DNA of 64,000 bases from Paraescarpia echinospica (Eukaryota; Annelida; Polychaeta; Sabellida; Siboglinidae), in contig CM034534.1 of assembly GCA_020002185.1 (NCBI GenBank), forward strand, positions 31,597,573 to 31,661,572. Reading direction: 5' to 3'. The translations under genes were made by a program, and so were the position numbers. Below the pieces are notes generated by a model. That model ran no database searches. It saw only the letters and a program-made list of their open reading frames with translations, and had not been told where the DNA came from. Positions 26,672-39,000 of the stretch are shown here, piece by piece (position 1 is the first letter of the stretch; each line of letters begins with the position of its first letter).

Positions 26672-26961
26672 CCCCACGGGATGCACAAACGAGCCCTTAG
26701 ACCACCACTGCTATCGTCAATTTCCAAACAAAATATTTTCAAGATAGTTCCGGAAGTGACGTACGGGAAGGACTTGCTAAGATCCCATGTTTAATTTGTT
26801 AATAAACATACGCCTATTTAGTTGATGTAGGAGAATATGTAAAAATAGACGACCAAGACAGCCTTCCTGATTTATTTATTTGGGTTAAACGCTGTAGCAT
26901 ACGAATAATTAGTTTTGATACATAATGTATTACTAAAATGTAATAGTACCGCATTATCAAA
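26672..26961. promoter_or_regulatory. Bidirectional promoter between UBTD and MMS19
   Basis: The two start codons point away from each other with 290 bp between them, so both promoters and 5' UTRs must fit here (unless an upstream non-coding exon exists). No TATA box is placed convincingly. One composite ETS/CRE-like site stands out at 26750-26764. UBTD1 and MMS19 are also divergent neighbours in human, which supports a shared promoter. Confidence 0.75.
26750..26764 (+). promoter_or_regulatory. Composite ETS/CRE-like site
   Basis: CCGGAAGTGACGTAC joins a full ETS/GABP site (CCGGAAGTG) to a CRE half-site (TGACGT). This is a combination typical of housekeeping bidirectional promoters. It lies 79 bp upstream of the UBTD ATG and 198 bp upstream of the MMS19 ATG. 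Confidence 0.6.
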
Positions 26962-27043
26962 ATGGCAGCGTCCAGTTTTCAATCTTTGGTAGACGATTTT
27001 GTGATAAACGAAAACCATAACGCATCCACTGACATTCAAAATG
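26962..27043 (+). CDS. MMS19: MMS19 exon 1
   Basis: Encodes MAASSFQSLVDDFVINEN and on to Asn27 plus one base. The donor is G|GTATTC. The VDDFV block matches the start of vertebrate MMS19. The frame runs on into the intron to 27279, but that part is not exon. Confidence 0.85.
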
Positions 27044-30000
27044 GTATTCATAACAGTGTTACACGTTTGTTATTGTTCATGTATTCTGATATTCAGATGT
27101 CTGTAGTGTCGGCGTTGTCTAGTCCGCGTTACGGAACATTTATTCATCAACGTGTGCACTTATCGCCCGTTATTATTAGCGTTAAATTAGGCGTACCGGT
27201 AATTTGTGTGCTACTATGGAGTATGGGGGGGGGGGTGAGATCGTGTTATTGGCTGGATAATGCATGTTGCATAGGATGACGCAGACGGAAAGCCCAATTT
27301 TAATCTGTTGGAATAGGGAAATGGGATATAGTCTATTTTAGATCAGAGCCGCTTGAAGGCGCACACCCGTATACCTGAATTGTACAGTGGGGCCATGAGT
27401 CATTCTACAGGTGCACGCTGAAGTTATGTTAACATTATTATCTGCTGTGTGCAATGCTGTAATGGCAAAGGCATTTATTTTAGGCATGAATCCATAATTT
27501 TTTTGTAATATGTTATGACCAAGAGAAAGCAGACACACTAAACAAATTTTTCACAAGTGCGTTCTCACATGAAGATCTGATGGAAATTCCGACACTCGAA
27601 GACAGACATAATGGAAACCTGCTGATCAGCATTGAAATCACAGCAGAAGAAGTCCTGGCTAAATTAACCAACTTAAAAACAAACAAGTCATCTGGTCCAG
27701 ACAGATGTCACCCGTACGTTCTACATGAACTGAGAAATGAACTGGAGGAGCCCCTCCTTTTGATCTTCAACAGGTCATTGAAGGATGGAGTGCTCTCAGC
27801 TCAATGGAAGACAGCACATGTAAAAGCGTTACACAAGAAGAACTCAAAAAGACATGCTTCCAAGTACTGGCCAATCAGTTTGACAAGCATAGCATGTAAG
27901 ATTATGGAAAGCATTATTCGAGACCATCTCCTGACTCATATGACTATGAACAACATGTTCCACAAAGATCAGCATGGATTTAGACCAGGCAGGTCATGCA
28001 CCACCCAACTCCTAGAAGACATGGAGAATTGGACTACCACCATTGACTCGGGCGGATGTGTAGACACAATATATCTTGACTTTGCGAAAGCCTTCGACAC
28101 GGTGCCACACAAAAGACTAGCAAAAAAACTAACTGCGTATGGCATCCAAGGAGAGGTGGCAGCGTGGATTGCAGCTTTCATAACGGGACGAAGACAAATG
28201 ATAGTAGTAAATGGAAAGCTATCAGATTGGGCAGATATCACAAGTGGCAAAACAGTGGACTCAAGATCTTCGCCGATGATACAAAAATATATCGAGATGT
28301 AAGGTGTGAAATGGAAAAAAGCTATTACAAGAAGACATTAACAAACTAACATCGTGGTCAGAGAAATGGCAGTTACATTTCAATCCATCAAAATGCAAAC
28401 ATCTGACTTTTGGCAAGCCGAAGCTTAACACCACATACATGATGACAAGTAAAGATGTGGAAGTGTCAGAAATCGACAGCACATCAGAAACAGAAAAAGA
28501 TCTCGGTGTAACGTTCGACAGATCCCTAAAATTCCGACAGCATATTGGCACCATTGCAAAGAAGGCAAACCAGATGACAGGCCTCATCAAACACACGTTT
28601 AAACATCTGGACAGTAGCAGCTTCCGATTATTATATACAGCGCTAGTGAGACCACATCTCGACTATGCTGACTCCATCTGGAACCCGCACTACACCGTAG
28701 ACATCAACACCCTTGAAAGAGCACAACGGAGAGCAACCAAGCTGGTCCCAGAAATAAGAAACTTGAACTATGAAGACAGGCTGAAACATCTTAACTTACC
28801 AAGTCTGGCATACCGAAGAAGAAGAGGAGACCTGATCCAAGTCTACAGAATTATCAATGGCATCGACGACATCAATCAAGAGGACTTCTTCATGATCACA
28901 ACAAACCGCACACGAGGCCACAAAAAAAAAATGTATAAGACACCAAGCAGACTTAATATTAGGAAACACTCCTTCTCACAACGCATCTTCCTAGATTGGA
29001 ACAACCTTTCTCAGCAAGCAGTGAACGCTGAAAACATCCTCTCCTTCAAAACAAAACTCGACAAAGAATTGAAGATGGACAGGTTTAAATTTTAATAAAA
29101 GCACAAAATAACATGACAAACCACGTTCTCAATACCAAAATACGATGCATAAAGACGGGTGTACACAAGGCTGTTGTGCCTTACTTTAAAATCCGAAGAT
29201 CCAGGCAAGTTAATGTTATATGTTTTCATAGACTATTATATTTATTAGCTTACAGGTACTACTTTCATAACCACAGGAATATTATGCAATTTAGTATTCA
29301 CTGGGTGATAATGCAGTTCACTCAGAACCAGACCATAGCACATTGAGATAAAAATATAATTTTGTTGTGGCAAAATATTACTAATATGTGTTACATATGT
29401 TATCAGCCGAGGTTTGGTGTTTGTAACTTCTGTCATCATGTCTTCTGTTTTAGGTATTCTTTCTGGAGCCTACAGTCTACTGCAACTTGTTGAAAGTCTT
29501 GGGTAAATGGTTTTGAGATCATTGTATTAACCAATATGAAATTAGTATAAATCTGAACATAGCTATGGAACCTTGTGTATTGTAAAATATGCAAACTTTT
29601 GTGTAATGTCTATACTATCAACTATTAGTGAACATTTTCTTATGAAAAGTTTATCTTGGAGAAACATCTAATGGGATCACATGTTGGGCATATGATTTTC
29701 ATCCATAAAATTCCAGTGTCCTCCACAAACTATGTATCCATATGTAACAATATTTAGACTGAAACGTTCAGCTTACGTTAACATATTTCATTAACACATA
29801 GTTGAGCCAATGAAGATGATAGAAAAATAGTACATTATTTGTTAATAAAATAAATCAGACTATATACCTGGAAATATAAATTCCAGTGATCCAAACTATA
29901 ATCAAATATGCAAACATACAAGCTGTATGACACAGTGTGTGTAAAGTGTACTTTTTGTATTTTTATAATCTGTGATGTTTTGATGCAACACAGACCACAT

Positions 30001-33000
30001 TTGACAAGCACGGAGTCGGGCCAAAGAGTCCAGGGAACCCGACTTCTTAGTGACGTCGTACAGGCACTGCCAGGAGAACAACTTAAAGAAACAGAAGGTT
30101 CGTTTAAAACTACCACATCACTGCTAGTGCTATGTTGCTATATCTGCAAAGAAACAGATCTCATGTTTACATCCCCACTAATGTACTGCTTTGATATTAT
30201 AAGTGGAACTAGTGAACTGAATTTGTTATATCATCAATACAATGCCAAAACATATTTTAACTGCTTAGGTAACTGATAATGAATTGTTAGCAGCAGACTT
30301 GACTATTGCAATTCCCTCCTTTATAATATTGCTAGCAAGGATATCACAAAACGTCAGCGTACCTAAATTGTTTAGCAAGACTTTTGAAGTCTGCATTGGC
30401 TTCCTGTACAATATTGTATAATATTTAAGATCTATACAATTACATACCTAGCACTGCCCAGTAAGCAACCATCTTATTTGCATTCATTGCTTACTCCTGT
30501 AAGAAAACCTATCCAGCTTCGATCATCTAGTTCTGACCTACTTTTTGTTCCTAGTCAATACTAATATTGGAACTAGGGCTTTTTCTGTTGCTGCACCAAC
30601 TCTTTGGAATATGCTCCCTCTTAGTGTTAGATCAGTTGAAAATATTACAAAATTCTGTCGTCATTTAAAAACTTATCTTTACAACCTTGCTTATCCACCG
30701 TAGCTCCCTAGTGCCTTGACCCATCTGTTGACAACTGGAATACTGCTTATGGATTTTGAGATTGACCAATCCTTTTGTTTTGATGTGCCTCTAGGCTTGG
30801 TTTCCAAGGATTTAGGCACAATAGAAGTTATCTTGTTATTATTATTATTAAGGACCATCTAATTTCCTTATGCTTGTATATAAAAAAGTATATGCATTTG
30901 AAATGGGAGTGATGTTTAGACTTAATAACTAATGTGAAATGGCCAAATCAATGGCCCAGTTACTGGCCCATTTATTGGCCCATATGTTCCAGTTACTGAC
31001 CCATAAGCCCCACTTACTAAGTTACTGGCCCATGTGGCCCACTCCATAACCAGTGTGGACCACTCCGTGGCCATGGGGTCCATTCACTGACCCATACGGC
31101 CTATCCCATTCCATGTTTTCTATTTTTAAAAAATGGTGGCTCACTCCCCAGCCTGTGTGGCCCAATCCATGGCCCATCTGTCCCATTTCTTGGGTCAATT
31201 TTCCCACTCCTCTGCCTATGTGGCCCATTCACTGGCTCATGTGGCCCATTCCCTAGTCCGTTTAATCCTACTCATTAGACGTCTATATTTCTGTCTACAG
31301 TGGCACTGCTGTTGGCATTCTACATTGATCGACTGAAAGATCATCATTCTGTGACGCCACATGTACTTCGAGGAATCGCAGTGCTTGTAAGAGATTCCTT
31401 AAAACACACCTAAATATATTAGAAATGTATCATACAATTTTATTAGTGACGTTCATATCCCATGAGGGGCACCCTCCTGAGTCCTCATAAATACATCTGT
31501 ATGGTTATTTGGACTTTGTGGACATATGTGACCACCTCAAATGTAATGCCTAGCAAGTGGTTTAAGTTTTCATAAGAGGGGACATAGCTAATAGTTCCGT
31601 ATTCAGAATAGGTCATCTTGATATTGATAGCAGTTATGTAAGACATTCCCAAGTGATCAGTGGCCAGTTTATGTAGCCTTGACAATCACAGAAGACATAT
31701 ATATATTACGTAAAACGTGCCAAAGTGATCAGTGGCCAGTTTATGTAGCCTCGACAATCACAGAAGACATATATATATATTACGTAAAACGTGCCAAAGT
31801 GATCAGTGGCCAGTTTATGTAGCCTCGACAATCACAGAAGACATATAACATTGTGTAAAATCATGTAAGACCCTTAACCAACAGGAAATTAAAAAAAAAT
31901 ACAGGCATTACTTTTCTTCCTGGGGTTGTAGATGAATCCCTGAAAGCTCGGCACCCAAGAAAGGTAGCTCGATTGTAGTTAGACATAGCAGAGCTTGGTG
32001 TTAACATGCACAGACATATAGACTGGATGTGAGTGTTGTTCATTGTGACAGGGACGACACCCATTGCTGTCAGCAGACGGTGCTGCCACTATACTGCAGG
32101 AGCTGAACCGTGAAGTGCATGCCCAGAGTCTGACAGCAGCCGACAGGCGATATATGTACAACCTCGTCACATTCTTCCTACAACACCGCATCACAGGTAG
32201 GACAGTCATTACATGTAGGACAGTCATTATAGGTAGGACAGTCATGCAAGTAGGACATTCATTGCAGGTAGGACAGTCATTGCAGGTAGGACAGTCATTA
32301 TAGGTAGGACTGTCATTACAGGTAGGACAGTCATTACATATAGGACAGTCATTACAGGTAGGACAGTCATTGCAGGTACGACAGTCATTGCGGGTACGAC
32401 AGTCATTGCGGGTAGGACAGACATTACAGGTAGGACAGTCATTACAGGTAGGACAGGCATTGCAGGTAGAACAGTCATTGCAGGTAAGACAGTCATTGCA
32501 GGTAAGACAGTCATTACAGGTAGGACAGTCATAGCAGATAGAAGAGTCATTGTAGGTAGGGCAGTCATTGCAGATAGGACAGTCATTACAGATAGGACAG
32601 TCATTTCAGGTGGGGCTGTCATTGCAGGTGGGGCTGTCACTGCAGGTAGGGTTAGGTTTAGGGATATGCCAGTTGTTGTAGTCTACCCGTAAGTCTTGCT
32701 GGTCTTCTTGTGGACATAGGAAACATTCCTGACAGAGGCTGGCGGCGTTTGGCTTGTTCTTAATGCACTGAGAGTGATATGGCATGACTTGTCATAAGAG
32801 CAGATGGTAATGTAACTTGACCTTGTCCTGATGATGAGTTGTATTTTGTTGTTGTTGTGTTTTCAGACATCCAGCCTCTTGGTGCAGAGTTTGTGTGTGG
32901 CTTCATACAGATGATGGATGGGGAGAAGGACCCTCACAACCTGCTCCTCGCCTTTCAGTGTGTCCGCATCATTGCACACAACTTCCAGCTAGGTACGACA

Positions 33001-36000
33001 TGTCTGTCGTAAGGTTATTAAACATCAAAAGTTCCCATCCTCCAAGTTTCGCTATATAGATACAGACACAGAAGATGGTTTTTCCCAATTTGTGTACATG
33101 ACATTTGTTATGATATAAATATAAGCAGTTCAGTTATGTAAAACAGTTGATACTAATCAATGGACCTCGGAGCAGTAGCAGAAAAAGGGTAATGTTATGA
33201 AGAATTATTGATTTACATCCGTCTAATGTCCGGTACAGACCCTAAAACCAGTAAGAACCATACTATACCAATGCAGAATAAAAAAAAAAAAAAATTCGTT
33301 CTGAGGGATTCCTAGATAAGCCACTGGAAGTTTGGCACAGACCATCTAGGAGCAAAATATTTAAACACCCACACACACACTCATATGCTAGCTCATTTAT
33401 AATTAAGTTATTTGACTGCCTTTCCAGAGCCACATTTTTTATTTATATTTAAAAGGTGGAAGATATGAGAATACATCTTTAAAATAGAAATGCTAAAAAT
33501 AAGTTTCAATGTAGAAGTTCTGTTGAAGTGTGCTTAGTTGCATGATGGGTATTTATGAATACCATAGTTGACCTAGTCAACGTACACCCATGTTTTTTTA
33601 GTCCTTTGGCCGAAGGTCCAAGGGACTATTGCCATCACTCTGCATCCGCCGTCCGCAGTTAGCTGCCGTATCTCAGAAACCGTTCAGCAACTTTTTCTCT
33701 AATTTTGCATATACATTTCATGTGATAGTGTCACTGTACACAAGAAATCTGTATTTCATTGAATCATTCTAAGAGCACCCAATGACCCCCCAAAAAGGAC
33801 CCCAAAACTGGTAAATTTTCTTATTTTGCCTATTTTTTCAAAAACTCTTAAGTAACTTTTTCTCAAATTTTGCATAGACATTTCATATGGTAGTGCCACT
33901 ATACACAAGAAATCTGTATTTGATTCAATCATTCTAAGGGATCCAAATGTCCCCATAAATGCTAAATTTGTTAACTACATGGTCTACTGTAGCAGTAGCT
34001 CTAGAAGGCTTCCAGTCCTTTTGTTCAACTAATCCCTTTTCCCACAACATCTGTCACACCTCACTGTGGCTGGCTGGTTAATGTGTGACTAATCTGTAAT
34101 TGGTCACTGGCAGAGGCTTGGGTCACTGTGGCTGGTGGTAGGAAGTATGACTAATCTGTAATTGGTCACTGGCAGAGGCTTGGGTCAACAAACACAACAC
34201 CTTGTACCAGAAATAGAACACTATTCCCCTTCCCAAAACATCTGTCACATGCAGAGTCTGTGTCTTGTATGGATATATATTTTTATGCAGTTGTTTTATA
34301 TAAGCAGAAAGTTAATTGAAATTAGTTATTCTTAGGCCACAGAAAAGTAATTCCCGGTTTCTCATTGATGCATGTATTTAAAAATATGTGCCACAACATT
34401 TTATTTTCTATTATAATTATTCCTCTAAATGTAAGACGTGGTGCAATAAGTGAACAGTAAACCTGTAAACATTTTACTTCCATCATAACCCTTAATGATG
34501 TGTAACTATGATTCACCAAAAAAACATTTGATTAATAATTACCTACTGATTTATGCCGAGCAGAAACTGTTTCTGCAAAAAACATTTGATTAATAATGAC
34601 CTACAGGGTTGTTTGATTTATGCCGGGCAGAAACTGTTTCTGCCTGGCAGAAACAGCAACAATAGGAAATACATGCCATTGATAGGCAAACGTGTTCTTT
34701 TTATAGAAAATGTCAGTTTCTCTCTGTACCTGTCTATGTATGATAACCATTTGTCTGCCATGCTCACAATAAACATCACATGAATGATAAAAGGAAGATC
34801 ACTGCCACTTAACTTGTGGATTATTATTATTATTAAACTGCTCTGCTACTGCTTGGTGGACAGTAAGTTGCAACTGTCTTTGAGTTTGTTTACATTTTGA
34901 CAAATTACTATTATGTAGCACTAATTTTTGAATGAATCACATTTTGAGAATGCATGTCATTGTTTGCGGTGTAACTTTTGTATGCTTCAATTTCTGCTGC
35001 TACAAGTTGCATTCATCTGAAAGATTATTCAATTACCTATCCAATGATAATACATATGTTGTGGTGTTAGAAATATATAGCTTTGGTATATTGTACACGA
35101 GGGTTGTGATAGGAAACTATTGGACATTGCGACAGTCCAGAAAGACAGTACGAGATGTGTCACTCAATATATGAAGTGTGACTTTCAGATACTTCATTTT
35201 GTAGTGCTATGGATTATGATGGGCCTCCATTAGCTTCCTATATAATTATGTGAAATATATCATTATGTCATTAAAATATTTCAGAACAGGCTAACGCTAA
35301 GCTGCAACTCTCTTTGAGTTTGTTTACTTTTTGACAAACTACTATTATATAGCACTAATTTTTGAATTGGCACGACTAATGCTAATATATTGCACAAAAT
35401 GACTTCTACGGGAAACAACGTTGGTGTAAATTATCATCCCATTATTCTTACTGACAAACACCTGTAAGTTAGGTGAGTAACACCTTCGAAGTTCTGACAG
35501 CAGGACACCACCTTCGGTGAAGTCGAGACAAAAGTTTGACAAAGGCTTCAAGTTCAAACGGTCTGTCACCGTCCAGCTGACCCATTTTTAATTTTCTTTA
35601 GACTACCTTTTACTCTCAAATAATCTGTCCTCTTAATTTTATACATAAAGACATAATCTGGCATAACTTTATACATTTTTGTAGCAGCACATTTGTATTT
35701 CAAGTGTATCATATATTTATCACTTGTTGTGTATTACACCCAGCTGTGGAGCTAAGATTCCCTGCCTGCTATTGTTTGATGGAAACTGTAACTAATCTGT
35801 AATTGGTCACTGGCAATAGCTTGTGTCAACAGACAGCATTAAGCCACTAGACCCCTGTTAAACTGGACAGTTGCCTGTAGATTTTAAACTGTGTCAAACA
35901 GTGAGTCTACCTTTTACTCTCAAATAATCTGTCCTCTTAGTTTTACACATAAAGATATAATCTGGCATAACTTGATAAGTCTTTGTAGCAGCACATTTGT

Positions 36001-39000
36001 ACGTCCAGTGTACCATTGCAACATAACATACATATTACATACTGTGTGCCACATTTGAATGTTGTGCATGTAATATTTCCGTGCAATCCATTTGCATATT
36101 TAATGTAAAACTTCTTTTCATTTTCACTTTTTGACCCCTACCATGTTCAATGCTCCATAACTTCGTCAATTTTTGTAGCAGTCATAATTTTTGAAACTGT
36201 GTAAAGCACCCTACCAAACCTTTACAAGGATGTAAGAAAACAATGTTACAATTTTTTCGACTTATCACTCATTTGGTCAGCCGGGGTTACATATAGACGT
36301 ATTTGTCCAAAGGACTTCAGGGCCACTTAGCCCATTTTTATTGGCTATGACCAAACATGACAGCGGGATACAAACTTTGATTTCTTCTCCATCAATGTCA
36401 AGGGGCTTCAATGAGAGAAGTAAAAAGTTCCACTATAATATTATCAACAGATTGCACTGCTCTTGAATCCTTTTTGTACCTCCTATTCACTGTAATTTGT
36501 TCTATATGACTATTATTATGAAGTGGACAAACCAGTCCTTCTATAAAATTACTTGTCAGTCACTTCTGTTGTTTTCTCACCAAGCACATGGCCAGCTCTA
36601 TATCCACTACCTTTCTCATGTTGATTGTTTTTATTCGTAAGTAGTTTTAAATATGTGGTAGCACCAAATGGTTGACTGTAATGAGTTTCTCCAATGTGGA
36701 GCAACACACTGTCTGAAAGGTTAGCATTATTTATGAGACACCATGATGTCATCAAGTGGAAAAGGTTAAGAAGTTTGTGCATCTGTCTCACTTAGGGATG
36801 ATCTCATAAGTTTTTGCATCTGTCTCACTTAGTGATGATCTCATAAGTTTGTGCATCTTTCCCCTTTAGGGATGATCTCATAAGTTTGTGCATCTGTCTC
36901 ACTTAGGGATGATCGCATAAGTTTGTGCATCTGTCTCACTTAGGGATGATCTCATAAGTTTGTGCATCTGTCTCACTTAGGGATGATCTCATAAGTTTGT
37001 GCATCTGTCTCACTTAGGGATGATCTCATAAGTTTGCAAAGTAAAAACGTTATGCATTTAGTATTGGTTCAACGCCCTTCCCCCACCATTACATGGTATG
37101 GAACTTGGAATGCATTTTGAGATTTCACAAACTTATACGAAAACAGTGCTCTCTACCACAAAATTATGTTGGCATAATCTGTGTTTTAGGAGTTTTTGCT
37201 GAGGAGCTGTTTGAAGTTGTTGCCTGCTACTTTCCTGTTGAATACAACCCTGTAAGTTGTTGCCTGCTACTTTCCTGTTGAATACAACCCTGTAAGTTGT
37301 TGCCTGCTACTTTCCTGTTGAATACAACCCTGTAAGTTGTTGCCTGCTACTTTCCTGTTGAATACAACCCTGTAAGTTGTTGCCTGCTACTTTCCTGTTG
37401 AATACAACCCTGTAAGTTGTTGCCTGCTACTTTCCTGTTGAATACAACCCTGTAAGTTGTTGCCTGCTACTTTCCTGTTGAATACAACCCTGTAAGTTGT
37501 TGCCTGCTACTTTCCTGTTGAATACAACCCTGTAAGTTGTTGCCTGCTACTTTCCTGTTGAATACAACCCTGTAAGTTGTTGCCTGCTACTTTCCTGTTG
37601 AATACAACCCTGTAAGTTGTTGCCTGCTACTTTCCTGTTGAATACAACCCTGTAAGTTGTTGCCTGCTACTTTCCTGTTGAATACAACCCTGTAAGTTGT
37701 TGCCTGCTACTTTCCTGTTGAATGCAACCCTGTAAGTTGTTGCCTGCTACTTTCCTGTTGAATACAACCCTGTAAGTTGTTGCCTGCTACTTTCCTGTTG
37801 AATACAACCCTGTAAGTTGTTGCCTGCTACTTTCCTGTTGAATACAACCCTGTAAGTTGTTGCCTGCTACTTTCCTGTTGACTACAACCCTGTAAGTTGT
37901 TGCCTGCTACTTTCCTGTTGACTACAACCCTGTAAGTTGTTGCCTGCTACTTTCCTGTTGAATACAACCCTGTAAGTTGTTGCCTGCTACTTTCCTGTTG
38001 AATACAACCTCGTAAGTTGTCTCAGTTAAGGCAATGTCTGCCTGAAAAACTGCTCTAATTAAATATTCAGAAATAAATTTTTTTTTTTAAATTCTGCAAA
38101 CTGCTTGTTAATAATTACCATCCAGACTGATTATTGATCATGGAACAGACAACCAACCTTTAAATTAAATTATGGGAAAGAAGATTCATGCAGAAAGTTG
38201 CAAGGATTGTACATATTTGACTAAGGGACATTCGATCAATTTATGCAAAGTTACACTAGTCATTTGATACACCAGTACAAACCATTTGTTCCAACACTGA
38301 AAACAAGTTTGTTAGAAGTTGTGACATGTTTGTGCCACTGTAACAAACATAACTTACACATGTACAATGTCATCTGTTTACTAACACATATCCCATGGTT
38401 TCTATCAGTACAACATCTTGTTAGCACTGAGTCATCTGTTACAACAATACAGCCCATCATTGATTACAATAACATTGAATTGAATAATTGAATGAAAATT
38501 AGAAATCAAGCTGATTGGCTATTTGCGGATAAAAACAAGTGTATGGTGGAGATGGTTCCGTCATCTGATAGCAAATTGCATCAAGCTACATTGCACTTGT
38601 CTATGTGTTCTGAAGAAGAACACCCAATAAATTTAGTGTAGGATAATAGGTGTCACCACCGTGTCCACAGACATCCAGCGCTACGGAGAATGTTGACCGG
38701 GATGAGTTGACTCGTCTATTGAGGCTCTGTCTCACAGCCACTCCAAAATTCTCCGAGTATTGTCTGCCACTACTTCTGGAGAAACTCACATCCAGTGTGA
38801 CAAGTGCCAAGATAGAATCACTACACACCTTGGTAATCTATTAATATGCTTGTTTTGTAAGTAATCTCCTCCCAGGTGCTCCGATCCAGTCATCTCTTTA
38901 TGTGTAGTCAGGAATGCTAACTCCGTTGCCACTTTTAAGACCTGATTAAATATGCATTTGTTCCGGCATGCCTTTTTGCAAATTTGGAGTTTTCAGCAGT

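Noticed and set aside
26518..26742. 75-codon minus-strand frame as a separate gene
   Set aside because: Wrong register over the real UBTD exon 1, which is in another frame and ends at a good donor.
32242..32640. 132-codon minus-strand frame (MTVLPA repeats)
   Set aside because: By-product of the 18-bp array after exon 5.
34553..34783. 76-codon frame repeated at 44536 as a conserved small protein
   Set aside because: It is near-identical only because the whole 2.8 kb element is duplicated. The third copy does not keep it.
37216..38020. CRISPR-like array
   Set aside because: Units are directly tandem with no unique spacers, in an animal intron.
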